From Macrotrachela quadricornifera (lineage: Eukaryota > Rotifera > Eurotatoria > Philodinida > Philodinidae), in the NCBI GenBank assembly GCA_022393335.1, contig JAJEKB010021989.1, forward strand, positions 1 to 64,000: a DNA stretch of 64,000 bases, in the 5' to 3' direction. The notes beneath the pieces were generated by a model, which had not been told where the DNA came from, did no database searches, and saw only the letters and a program-made list of their open reading frames with translations. The position numbers and the translations under genes were made by a program. Positions 36,158 to 47,443 of the stretch are shown piece after piece; the first letter of the stretch is position 1; every line of letters starts with the position of its first letter.

Positions 36158-37181
36158 CTAAATAAAAGAAAAGAAGAACCTACTATTAATCATATTACAA
36201 TTTTTACCAATATTAGTTTGTATTGAATCAGTATTAAATGGTTTAATACCAAGAAAACGAGCATAATCATCACCATAATAAACAAATAATTCTTCACCTG
36301 GATGAATAGTTCGCATAGTTTTATAAAACATATTTCGATCATATTGAATAGGTTGTAAATTCTGTTGTTCAATTGTATTTGGACCTGAAAATATGAATCT
36401 ATTAATAGCAAAAAAAAAATATCTTTATTATTCTTCAATACATACAATTGATCTAAATGAAAGGAAAAGATCTTTTAATGATTATTTTGTTTTGTAATAA
36501 CTTACATATCGCATCCAATTACTATTATTTGGATCACATCCATCAATAATATAAATCATCTAGAACAAAAAAAAAAAACTATTTATTAATTCTTTTAAAG
36601 AATACTTTTATAAATATTACTTTTCCATTTTTATCTGCAATACTCCATGCATATCCTGATTCTTGTGCACTTTTAAAATTTGAATGACGTGTACCCATAT
36701 ATGGTCCAAAAAATGAATTTTTTTCAAGACGTTTTGTTGTAAATATACCTTTACCAGCTTTAGATATAGTTGATGTTTTTATTATAATTCCATCTGGACA
36801 TGTTAAATCAGATTTTCGTTGGGAATTTTTTAATGATAATTTCGATATCTTAAATTATTTGCAAATAAATATATTTAAAAAAAAAAAAGAAATAAAATTA
36901 ACTTTTTTATCAGGAATATATGTTTGTTTATGATATGGACAAATATTATCATAGAATTTATTACAATCATCACAAAATAATCGACCATCATCAAATTCAG
37001 GTTTAAGAGATTTTTTATTAATATGTGAAGATGATGTTCGATGTTTTTGTTTATCATTTGAATAAAATGTTGAAGATTTTTTCTTTGATTCATTTAATAT
37101 TGAATCCGATTCTTTTCGTTTTTTATGTTCATGATAATTTGATGTTGAACTTCTTCGATTAGAATGATGTTGTTCATACAT
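36158..37181 (-). CDS. PRDM9-type zinc-knuckle/SET methyltransferase-like protein
   Basis: Five exons: 37181-36903, 36848-36621, 36559-36506, a 7-nt micro-exon 36452-36446, and 36384-36158; 264 residues. A basic, Ser-rich N-terminus precedes a zinc knuckle (FCDDCNKFYDNICPYH, Cys 70, 73, 81 and His 84). The PR/SET domain, about residues 105-255, has SKAGKGIF, FFGPYMGTR, YAWSIADKNG, IDGCDPNNSNWMRYINC, EQQNLQPIQYDRNMFYKTMR and HPGEELFVYYGDDYARFLGI. These match the knuckle and SET of PRDM9/7/11 block for block. PRDM9 methylates H3K4/K36 and positions meiotic breaks in vertebrates through a C2H2 finger array; none is present here. It is probably a chromatin lysine methyltransferase. The stop at 36158 assumes no further splicing; a possible donor at ATTG/GTAAAA is close by. 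Confidence 0.85.
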
Positions 37182-37765
37182 ATTATTTTAAAAAAAAACT
37201 GTAAATAAGAAAACTAGAAAATATTTATAATTAATTTTTAGTACTCTTATTTTGTAAAAGATATTATTCAATCGTTTAATAATGCATATCGGTGATAAAA
37301 ATAAAAGAAAAATTGAAAAATTAAATGTTGAATTATATGTATTTTTGGCGGGTGATACATTTTGAATAATGGTATTTTCGTTCGAAAGTATCTATATGAA
37401 ATAATCAATTGAAATATTAGTATTCTTTTGATTAGAATATTTGTATTGTACGAAGAGTAAAAAAAGATAGTATATGTAAAAGAATTTTCTTTATGGTATT
37501 GAAACTTTGTGTTGTAAGAAAATCCTTGATAGAAATAAGATATTGATCTGTGACTTTCATCAATTGAAAGAACGATATTTGGACCATTGTTCTGTATAAG
37601 AACTATTAAGATGGACAATATTTTTTCATAGAGAATTCTCGATAGACATTTTTTTCTTTGCGTATTTTCATTATAATCTTGCCAGTCAAATTATTTCAAA
37701 ACATAGCTGAAACTATCATTTTTTGCTATATCGTATATTTTTGTAACTTTACTTGTAAAGATAGA
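37182..37765. other. Upstream region of the PRDM9-like gene
   Basis: AT-rich. A 116-codon minus-strand frame at 37268-37618 has a composition unlike a soluble domain and no match I know. I do not call it. Confidence 0.4.
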
Positions 37766-38296
37766 TTAACCTTTTCCGATCCAGCGTCCTGAGTAAACGA
37801 CAGTTTTTTCAAATTTCTTCAATTATGAATAACTCGCGAACATGAAAAGATATCGAGATGCAGTTTCTTCTATGACATAGAAGAGACTTCAGTGAATGCA
37901 TTTATATGAGTATTATGACTCTAATAAGATCACTCAAGTAGTGTGTGGGATAGGTTTCTGGGACATTACTTCTAGAAGAAGGGCAGTTGGTGTCGTTTTC
38001 TAGAGACCAAAATATTTCAGTTTTTGCGTGTTGAAATCACGTTAGGAATGATTTCTTATGGTATTCCAAAGGTTGATTTTGTGATAGTTTTCAATCAAAT
38101 TTTGGCTCACATCCGTACTCTCTTACGGTGATGATTAAATTGCGTCTTCGTCATCCCTGTGGAACAGTGCAGGAATAGACACAAAATGACTTCAACGATT
38201 TTTTTAAAAGTGTCCGTGAAAATGTTCACAATGCACATCGTCGATATTAAATATAAAATCTCAAAGAAATTTCACCCATGGGTGTGAAAGGGTTAA
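37766..38296. mobile_element. TTAA-flanked, piggyBac-type non-autonomous element
   Basis: TTAA at 37766-37769 and at 38293-38296 bounds a 531-bp block. Reading inward from each TTAA, the ends are CCTTTTCCGATCC and CCCTTTCACACCC, short inverted repeats of the CCCTTT type seen at piggyBac-like termini. The interior is less AT-rich than the flanks (for example ATCCGTACTCTCTTACGG) and has no long frame. It sits between the divergent PRDM9-like and SERAC1 genes. Confidence 0.5.
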
Positions 38297-38869
38297 AGGG
38301 ATAATGAAAAGTATGATCATTTTAGAATAAATAAAGAAAGTAAGTTTCAACTACATTGTGACTCAATTTGAGTAAAGCTTTTTGTAAAAATTCACAAAGA
38401 AAAAAAATATCAATCGAAAGTTCTCTATGAAAAAAAACATACTGTTTGTCCTAATATCGTTCTTTGAAATGATGAAAATCTCAGATCTTTTTTTTCGGAT
38501 AATATGAATAAACATGATGAAGTATAGTTTTCGACTATTTTGTCATTGATTTATATATCAATCATAATGTTCTTGGTTTTAATACTTTTAGATAAATTTC
38601 GATATAATATTTGAAGTTGTACTAATCAAATTAATACGCCATCTATTAAATCATAATATGTTTGGTGATATGTAAAACCAAAGATGAATTATTTAATTAA
38701 TAATTGGTTGAGCCTATTCTCTTCTTTTACCTACCTATCCATCCATCTGCCTGGCTTGAAAACGTAGTCATATAAATGTTTACAATATTAAAATAATTTC
38801 TTTTTTTTTAAAAAAAAAAAACAAAAGAAAGAAAATTGTTTTATTTGTTTTCCATTAAAAATAATAAAA
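38297..38869. other. SERAC1 upstream region
   Basis: About 570 bp of AT-rich sequence with poly-A/poly-T runs just before the SERAC1 ATG. It should contain the promoter, or the 5' end of the proposed operon transcript. No defined motif is visible. Confidence 0.4.
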
Positions 38870-41800
38870 ATGAATCGTCGACGTCGTACGTTTGTTGTTC
38901 TTATAGCAAGTGCTGCAGCAGCAGCAACAACATTTGGTCTACATCGTTTAACTCATCGACAACAAGATAGTTCTTCTAATGAATTAAATTCAAATGTAAA
39001 TAAATCAGATGATTTATCATTAAAAATACTTGAATCAAAACTTAATTTAACTGATAATTTATTAAAAAATAACGATGATAATTCATATATATCAGCTGAA
39101 CCATCCGATGCAATACTAACAGCAGTTTATCATTTAGCTTTACATTATGTAAAACAAACACAATCAAAAAATATTCATATACGTGAACGTGGTCTTAGTC
39201 ATTTGGCTAAGTTGAAAAATTTACCTTCAAGTTATTATTCAGTAATTGGTCAAAAACTTGACTATCATTCGGCTATACAATTAGCACGAACATATGAAGC
39301 TAATTCAAATTTATTTCCTTCTGGTCCACCATATGTATTTTTAATTAGAAATAAAAAAGTTCTTGCGACAAATAAAATAGAAAATGTTAATGATGATGAT
39401 GTACTTTTATATACAATAAGAGAATTTCTTGATAAATTAATTGATAATGATAAATATCCATTGGATATTTTAAGTAATCATTATCTTACATTGGTATGTG
39501 AAAATGAATTTATTTTAATTTTGATTTTTTTAATTTAATTTATTAGTTAAAATCTTATTTGGATGAAGTTAATTCTCAAACTGTATTTGATCTTGTTCAA
39601 CATTTTGAACCTGAACATGCTGATATGTCATCAAAAGCTATAAAACGTTATCGATCAAATCTTGAACTTTATTCAACATTTCTTTATGCACTTCGTGGTT
39701 ATGCTGATCGTTATCCACTTGATGTTATTCATTTAAATGGTTTACAAATATTAAAATATTTATATGAAACAAGAAAAGATAATATATCATTTGTTAGATT
39801 TATTGGCAAAGTTCTTCTTTTACTTAGTCGAGATAAAGAAACACATAATGCATTCTATGCCGTTGGTTTGAGAACATTTTCTATTTCTTATATTAAAATA
39901 AATTTTATTTATATATATAGGTTGGGTCAAAATTCTTCATGAAATGGCAATCGATAAGGAAAATATTATTTATTCTTTACTTGCATCAACTATTTTAGCA
40001 AATCTGGATCGAACAATACATCAAAAGTTAATAGATTAATTTATAATATAATATTATAAAATATTTAATTATAAATATATTTTTAGTGAATTAATTCCTG
40101 AAGAAAAAATATCTTCTACGAATAATATTACCCATCCAAATATACCATCCGAAATTAGTAATATTGAATTAAGTGAAGCAGAACACAAAGTAGAAGAAAA
40201 GAAAGAAATCGTACTTGAAAATCAATCATCGTCAAAACAGTCAAGTATTGTCGATAAAGTCGTGCGTAATATATGGTATACACGACCAGTTATTGATGAA
40301 GGTAGCATAGCTGATGAGGAAGAAACTCAAACAAATACAGATGAACATATTGAAAAAGAAATAATTGCACCAGATATTGATACAAGTCATGTGATAAACA
40401 CAGACAATAAAGTAAATGAAGATGAGAAGAAAAAAATAAAAGAACAAGAACAAGAACAATCACCTCCAAACCCACCATGGATTAATGATCAAGTATATGG
40501 AGATAAAGTGAGTGTATTATGATTCTCTCTATAGTTATAGTAGAATGTTTATACTATCCATCGTATATTTTAAAGGTATTATGTTTGATCTTTGGTATTA
40601 TGTAGATTTAGACTTATCTACAGGTAATGCTCCGAATCAGCTTTTCAAAAGTATATGTATTGCATTGTTGCATATATTTGGTGTTTCGTTTTATCTATGT
40701 AATGATCCCTAACGATGTGTAGTAAGCTCATTTCTGAAAACTGGAGTAAATGAAGAAGAAGAATTCTACATTAGAATATAATTATTAAACAGATGAGTAA
40801 TTATTTTTAATATTATATTTTATTTTCTATAATTAAAAGAAAAAATATTCTTTTCTTTTTATTTAATACAATTAATTGTTTTCATTTTAGGTTATTTTAT
40901 TCAGTCCAACAATGTATAATATTCGACAAATTGATCCTGATGTAAGATGGCATCAAGAACCTCTTGTTGATATTATTTTTGTAAATTAATTTTTTTCTAT
41001 TTGATATATATTTTTTTTTTTGAAAATTTTTTATTTATAGTTTCATGGTTTAGCTGGTTCAGCTTTTAAAACATGGCGTCAAGAATCGGCACATATAGAA
41101 ATTAAACCAACAGAATCATTACCATCATCATCACCCTTAGAAGAAAAAAGATCATCTGTAACTGATGAAATTCCTGTAGAAGAAAGTGATGAAATATTAA
41201 ATATTAGTGAAGAAACAATTTGGAATGAATCAAAAACAAAGATTTCAGTACCTATTTCAAATATAAATGAAGATCATCCATCATCATGTTGGCCAAGAGA
41301 TTGGTTAAGTAAAGATGTTCCAACATCACATATACGTATGTTAGCTGTTGATTATGAATCTCGAGTATCTGAATGGGAAGTTCAATCAATACCACGAAAT
41401 GTTATTCGACGAACAATGCACGATCGAGCACAAGAAATTGCTGAACAATTAAAACGAGCTGGAGTTGGAAAACGACCAATTATATGGGTAAAATAAAGAT
41501 ATTTTATTTTATTTTATTTTATATTTAAATTGTGTATTAAGATATCTCATTCAATGGGTGGATTATTAACAAAATATATTTTAACTAATGATGAAAATGA
41601 AGAATTACGAACAAATACTCGTGGTTGTGTTTTCTTTTCAGTACCACATTTTGGTGCTGAATTAGGTTTGTTTAAATTTATTATTATTCATCATTTTATA
41701 TACATGTATTCAAGTATATTTTTAATATTAAGATATTATACAAATGCTTAATTTACTATAACTACTGTCTATTTAAAAATAGAATGAATTCAGTTATTAT

Positions 41801-43254
41801 TTGTTGAATAATTCTACAATGCTTCTAGCTGTTGAGCTCGGATTTATGACATTAGAAAGTGAATAGAAGAAGAGTGCAAGTTTACCAAAGAATTAGAATA
41901 CTTGAAAGATTTCCTAGATGGTTTAAGAAAGTTCTTGAAAAATGATTCTCTGATTCAATCGAACAGCTGTATTATTGGATAGATATTGGACTATAATATG
42001 CCTAAATTAAAATAAAAAATACATTGAATTAAAGAGAATCAGACAGAAATATTGCACAAATCTCTTGAAGACTCATAGGAAATTTAATTAGATGCAACAT
42101 GTAAAAATGTTCGAAATAGTTTTTTTTTCTATCTGTGTTCTTGGAATTACATTTTATTAGTAATCATTTTACATTAAGTAGAGTTTCTTTTTCAAAGTTT
42201 TTAAAATCAAAAATTCAATTAATTTATCACTAAGCAACCAAAAATTGAATGCATTCTAATTTAATTATTTATCAGTATAGCCTATAGATGACATCATAAT
42301 AAAAGAATTCAAATCTCTTCATTTCAATTCAGTCAAATGAGCTGAATTTTTTATTAGTAGTAGAATTTTATTCAGATTTGTTTTTCTTACAGACAATGTA
42401 AGCAAATACTTCTATTAAGTATTACTAATAGCTATACAAAAAAACTCCTTTTAACATTGTCAAGTAAGAAAAATATATATGAAGTATTTTACATGTTTAT
42501 ATGCTAAAACTTGTGTCCAATCATTAAAATCCTCTGGACATCTATTTATTTACTTTTTAACAAATAGTACTTTTCATATTTAAATATTCAAAATATTATA
42601 ACTGTTGGCATTTAAACTAAATATTTCTAGGAATTTGCATTAATACTAGATTATTAAAGATGAACACTGAGAAATTCTTTATAGGATGCTTCACATATAT
42701 TTTCCTAATTTCATAATCGATACAAATTTCAACTCATTTAATTGAATCGAACTTAAAGATATTTGAAAATTTTTATAATAATATTAATTACAATTTTTTT
42801 TTTTATTTAAATTTATTTAGCATCATTTGGTATTCGTCATGCATTTATTGTTCGACCAACAGTTGAAATTGAAGAATTACAACCAAATAGTAAAAATCTT
42901 CTTAATTTACATGAACGTTTTCTTGATATACTTAAAACTCATGATACTATAAAAATAATAAGTTTTGCTGAAAATGAAAAAACAACATTTTCATTACGTT
43001 ATCAAACTGTTGTTGTACCATCAGAAAGTTCACAAATAAATATTGGAAAATTTTATATATTAAATAAAAATCATATATATATATGTAAACCAAATTCAAA
43101 AAATACTATTGAATATCAAGAAATACTTGATCTTATTCGAACAATTTATTTACAACGTAAAAATGAATTAAAAAGTGAACAACTTAAAACAACAGAAGAA
43201 TTTCTTAATAATTTATACATGTTTTCTTCACCTACAGAAGATGATATGCAATAA
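38870..43254 (+). CDS. SERAC1: SERAC1, serine active-site lipase-like protein
   Basis: Eight exons: 38870-39493, 39547-39865, 39921-40026, 40087-40507, 40891-40980, 41041-41487, 41542-41665, 42821-43254; 854 residues against 654 in human. The N-terminus, MNRRRRTFVVLIASAAAAAT, is a basic and hydrophobic targeting or anchor segment. An armadillo-like helical region follows. The alpha/beta-hydrolase domain has DIIFFHGLAGSAFKTWRQ near 518, WPRDWLSKDVP, RMLAVDYESRVSEW, the nucleophile motif WISHSMGGLL (Ser about 673), GCVFFSVPHFGAEL and the C-terminal HIYICKP. SERAC1 acts in phosphatidylglycerol remodelling and cholesterol trafficking at mitochondria-ER contacts. Exon 4 encodes a long acidic Lys/Glu/Gln insert that accounts for most of the extra length. 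Intron 7 (1155 bp) is unusually long. It is the first gene of a compact same-strand cluster. Confidence 0.95.
42381..42473. repeat. Short inverted repeat in SERAC1 intron 7
   Basis: TTTTTCTTAC...GACAATGT at 42381-42399 is matched in inverse orientation by ACATTGTCAAGTAAGAAAAA ending near 42473, separated by about 55 bp. It may be a small MITE remnant. No target duplication seen. Confidence 0.45.
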
Positions 43255-43380
43255 GATCCTTTTTTTTTTCTTATTTTTAGAAGTATTTTTTGTATATTAA
43301 AATGATCGAATATGTGTGTTCCTTGTTTCTTTTTTTTTCTTTTGTAGAAATTTTTATATTCAAGCTTTTGATATTTTTAG
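43255..43380 (+). promoter_or_regulatory. Short SERAC1-COPS5 gap with splice-acceptor-like sites
   Basis: Only 126 bp separate the SERAC1 stop from the COPS5 ATG. The gap has a long pyrimidine tract ending TTTTCTTTTGTAG (AG at 43346-43347) and a second TTTTTAG directly abutting the ATG (AG at 43379-43380). No clear AATAAA is visible. This is the arrangement expected for trans-splicing inside an operon. Confidence 0.5.
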
Positions 43381-45645
43381 ATGGCATCAAAAAATAATAA
43401 TGCAAAAGAAAATTTGAATCAATTTGAAAAAATTAATTCAATTCAAGAGATTTCATCGGCTGATGAAATTTATACGTATGATGCTAGTGTTCAACAATCA
43501 ATTTTACAAAGTCGTCCATGGTTACAAAAGTAAATATTAATAAATTAAAATTTTAAAAATTATTTTTTTTTTGTTTTTAAAGTCCAAATTATTTTAAACG
43601 ATGTAAAATATCAGCTTTAGCTTTATTAAAATTAGTAATGCATGCTCGTTCAGGTGGTACATTAGAAGTAATGGGCATGTTATTAGGAAAAATTGATGGA
43701 GAAAATATGATTGTTATGGATGCATTTGCTTTACCCGTGGAGGGAACAGGTAAAATATTAAATTATAAAAGATTTTTTTTTAAAAGAAAATTAAAAATAC
43801 TAATGATTTCGTTTTTTTGTGGAGAATATATTTGAAAATTCATAGAATGCTATGAAAGAATAGAGAAATAGAACAAAAGGAGAAATCTATAATACATAAT
43901 GAATACAAGAGAGAAAAGAAGAATAAAAATGGACACTAGAGGTTTAAACAAACCTACTTTGCCTAGATCTGCTCGATCTGTGAACTCTTTCAGTCTATCT
44001 CTGCCTGATATACGTTTTCATCAATCTGTTTGGCCTTCTTGTCACGGTCTATGTCATGTTTTATATACTAATATTGTGATAGTATTTGAATGAATGTTTA
44101 TAAGAAGGCGAGGAAATCATATTAATCGATATGAAATGATTAGAGAAAACATTTATGAATTGAGAATTCTATACATTTGCAGAGGAGACATAAAAATGAA
44201 ACGTAAAATTTAGATTAAAAAAAATCTAGTTTTTATCATGAACATCTTGAATAGATTTATGAATTAATTGAAGAGGATAATAAGATTTAGTGAATAATTT
44301 ATATAAAGTAATAATAACAAACCATTTTAATACATGAACAGTGACTTAGTTCAATAGATTGAGAAATAGTATGAGTAATCATAACTATATTCAAGCTGAA
44401 TGATAAAAAGTTTACTTTTGATATTGTACGATTAAAAATATATGCACTTTATCATTTCATGACCATGTTTTCTATTAAAAAAAATGAAACTTTCTGTTGA
44501 AAATCTTGGCCTGCTTGGAATTCTGATGGACACACATGATCATATACATAAAAGGAAATAGTTTTATGACCAGATCTGAAGAGGATATAGATCGCAACAA
44601 TATTCAGTTAGTTTTATATTGCTCTATTTTTTAATAATGATTTGAAGAATAGAATTAAGCGATAAAAATCTGAGAAAAAAAAGAAACAATGATATTTTGT
44701 ACTGTTGTTTTTTTGAAATATTTCTAAACTAAAATTTTCATATTTTGAAAAGAAGATTTATTTATTAATATTTAATATTTTAGAAACTCGTGTTAATGCA
44801 CAACAAGAAGCTTATGAATATATGAGTTCATATATTCTATCGGCTAAAGAAGTAAATCGTCCAGAAAATGCTATTGGATGGTATCATTCACATCCAGGTT
44901 ATGGATGTTGGTTATCTGGTATTGATGTTGATACTCAAATGCAAAATCAACAATATCAAGATCCATTTGTTGCTATTGTTGTAAGAAAAATATATTTCAA
45001 TAGAAAAAGAAAAATAGAAACATCTAATATTTATATATAGGTCGATCCAACTCGTACAATTTCTGCTGGTAAAGTAAATATTGGTGCATTTCGTACATAT
45101 CCAAAAGGGCATAAAGCTGAAAATGAAGCTATTGAATATCAACCAATACCATTAAATAAAATCGAAGATTTTGGTGTTCATTGTAAACAATATTATCCAC
45201 TTGAAGTATCGTTTTTTAAATCATCACTTGATAAACGTCTTCTTGAACATTTATGGAATCGTTATTGGGTTAGCACATTAAGGTTTGTTTGTAATTATAA
45301 TGTTTAGTATTCTTATTTAATTTTTAAATTTATTTAAAGTACATCAACATTATTAACAAATGCAGATTATATAACTGGTCAAATAAATGATGTAGCTGAT
45401 AAACTTGAACAAGCAGAAAGTCATTTAGGACGAACAAGTTTTGTACCATTAATGGAACAAGATAAAAAACAAGATGATAAATTAGCTAAAGCTGCTAAAG
45501 ATTGGTAAATTAAAGAATTAATGAATTTTTTTTTAAATATTTTCTTTATTTATTTAGTACAAAAACAGCTGTAGAAGCAGTTAATTCATTAATGTCACAA
45601 TTAATTAAAGAACGTTTATTTAATCAAGTGAATTTTCATAATTAA
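43381..45645 (+). CDS. COPS5: COP9 signalosome subunit 5, JAMM deneddylase
   Basis: Six exons: 43381-43529, 43583-43749, 44784-44980, 45041-45282, 45340-45504, 45558-45645; 335 residues against 334 in human. CSN5 is the zinc metalloprotease that removes NEDD8 from cullins in the COP9 signalosome. The catalytic set is complete: Glu 78 in [12 protein letters not shown] and the JAMM motif [14 protein letters not shown] (His 140, His 142, Asp 153). The MPN domain covers about residues 50-190, and the C-terminal helices ([20 protein letters not shown]) serve CSN assembly. Intron 2 (1034 bp) is long and holds no recognisable gene; the others are 51-60 bp. It lies 126 bp after SERAC1 and 126 bp before the next gene, all on the same strand. 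Confidence 0.97.
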
Positions 45646-45771
45646 ATATATATTCATGAATAAATTTTTTATATTGACATTATTTGAGAATAAAATCAAT
45701 TGCGTCTTTTATGAATATTTCTTTTTAGATATTTTTTTCTTTAATAAAATCTAATTAAATCGATATTATTA
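45646..45771 (+). promoter_or_regulatory. Short COPS5-membrane protein gap
   Basis: 126 bp. It contains GAATAAA-type signals at about 45659 and 45690 and a pyrimidine-rich TTTCTTTTTAG (AG at 45727-45728), 43 bp before the next ATG. This fits polyadenylation of COPS5 coupled to trans-splicing of the following gene. Confidence 0.45.
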
Positions 45772-47401
45772 ATGTCAAAGGAAAACTTTTTATTTGTACA
45801 AACAAATACAAATCAAAAAAAAATAAATAATAAATCTTCTTCATCATCAATGATTAATATTAATAAATTATCATTATTATCATTTTGGATTAATAAAGAT
45901 AAAATTCGTTATGCTATTACATCATTGTATCTTCTACGTACTTGTTCAATTTCAACACCGAATTTATCAATTATGTAACTATTATTTATTTGATTTTATA
46001 TCGTTTGTAATTTAAAAAGAAAAATCAATTAAGTTATTATAAGAATAAGTCAATCATCATTATGTATTGAAATCTTCGGTGAAATTCTGTTATATTCAAG
46101 TTCTAGAACTACAAATTTTGGAACTAAATTCTGTTCAGGTAATGATTAAATGACATTATTTAAATATTCTCATCCTAATCTATGGCAATCTTTCTATAAA
46201 TAATTAAGAATTTTAAAGAAATAATTTTTTTGTATCTTTTCATAATAGTGAATAAAATAAATTTCTTGTTCGTTTTTTTGGGTGTATTCTACTAAGGCTT
46301 AAGATTACCGATATACCTATTCTGATTCTTAGCTTGAAATCGAAATTACTTAGAATTGATTTAGTATATGTAGCGATGGTTGAATAGGAATTGACTGCAA
46401 TCGACATAGAAACGAAGTTGAAATTGATGTAGAATTGAAATTTTTAATTAGTTAAGTAGATTTTTCATAAATTTTGAATAAGCCGATGACATTTCGTTTA
46501 CATTGGTATCTTTACCTTCAGAAATCTCTTTGTTTAAAAAAGAATTTTAATTCTAGACTTATTTCAATCAAATTTAGATCAATCCGAATTTCAGAAATTA
46601 GAACGAACTTGAAACGAAATTACTACATCCGCCTTTGTAATAACTTGTTTATATTCTTAATAGTACTTCGATGCAATCTTCTGATTTTCTTTATTCCAAA
46701 TGTACACATATATGTATCACATACCATAAAATATTAGCGAGATTCCTCTTTCCTAGAGAGTAATACATTAAAGGAGAAAAAAGAAAAAAATATAAAAATG
46801 CAGTGCATACCATAAAAACAGATAAGATTAAACAAAACACGAATAGACAAAGTAATAAAATACCAAATAATATAAGTAGAGCTATATCATGCCTAATATT
46901 CATAACATAATCAATTTTCGTGCATAACTCATAATCACTTTATTCAAGATTAATAAAGGATAAAAAACTAGAAGTACATAAAATTTTCTTGCTTTATAAA
47001 ACTTATTAAATATTGGTTTTTTAAAGAAAGTATTTATCATATTATTTCCAACTTAATATTAAAATTATTGAGAATTATATATTTCAAATCATAGGATATT
47101 TGGTTCATCTTCAATTTATTTTACTGAATTAACATTTTGGTTATCAAATATTGGGCTTAATTGGCTTTTATATAAAAGTAATCATTTATCAAAATTTTCA
47201 ATTGAAAAACGTTTAACATATTCATCATTTCTCTCAACAATTTTTAATTTTGGTACAATTATGATTGTTAATAATATTAATCATTTTTTCGGTCGAAATG
47301 AATTCTTAAGACTTATATCTAGTTTAACATTATCGAGTTGTTTATTATCGATTGGTTATATTTATCTAGATGACCTTAATGATGATGATAATAATAATTA
47401 A
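45772..47401 (+). CDS. Small multi-pass membrane protein, unknown
   Basis: Two exons: 45772-45974 and 47095-47401, joined in phase (donor GTAACT, acceptor ATCATAG); 169 residues. The N-terminus is Ser/Asn-rich and hydrophilic (MSKENFLFVQTNTNQKKINN). Four hydrophobic stretches follow: IRYAITSLYLL, YFTELTFWLSNIGLNWLLYK, FLSTIFNFGTIMIVN and LISSLTLSSCLLSIGYIYL. The C-terminus is an Asp/Asn tail (DDLNDDDNNN). A four-helix membrane protein of about 170 residues is likely. I do not recognise the family. Its stop lies 42 bp before the SLC35C1 ATG, with AATAAA overlapping the stop. The intron (1120 bp) is long for this region, so additional small exons cannot be excluded. Confidence 0.65.
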
Positions 47402-47443
47402 TAAATAATAATAATTTTCTTTTCTAGATTATATTTGATAATA
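47402..47443 (+). promoter_or_regulatory. 42-bp gap with acceptor-like site before SLC35C1
   Basis: The intergenic gap is only 42 bp and contains AATTTTCTTTTCTAG (AG at 47426-47427), 16 bp before the SLC35C1 ATG. There is no room for a conventional promoter. The gap reads like a trans-splice acceptor between two cistrons, or less likely an intron end if the two genes were fused. Confidence 0.55.

Noticed and set aside
36190..36447. 85-codon minus-strand frame over the PRDM9-like last exon
   Set aside because: It is out of frame with the SET-domain coding sequence, which is the recognisable one.
37268..37618. 116-codon minus-strand frame upstream of the PRDM9-like gene
   Set aside because: No domain, biased Ile/Tyr/Phe composition typical of AT-rich noncoding DNA, no splice partners.
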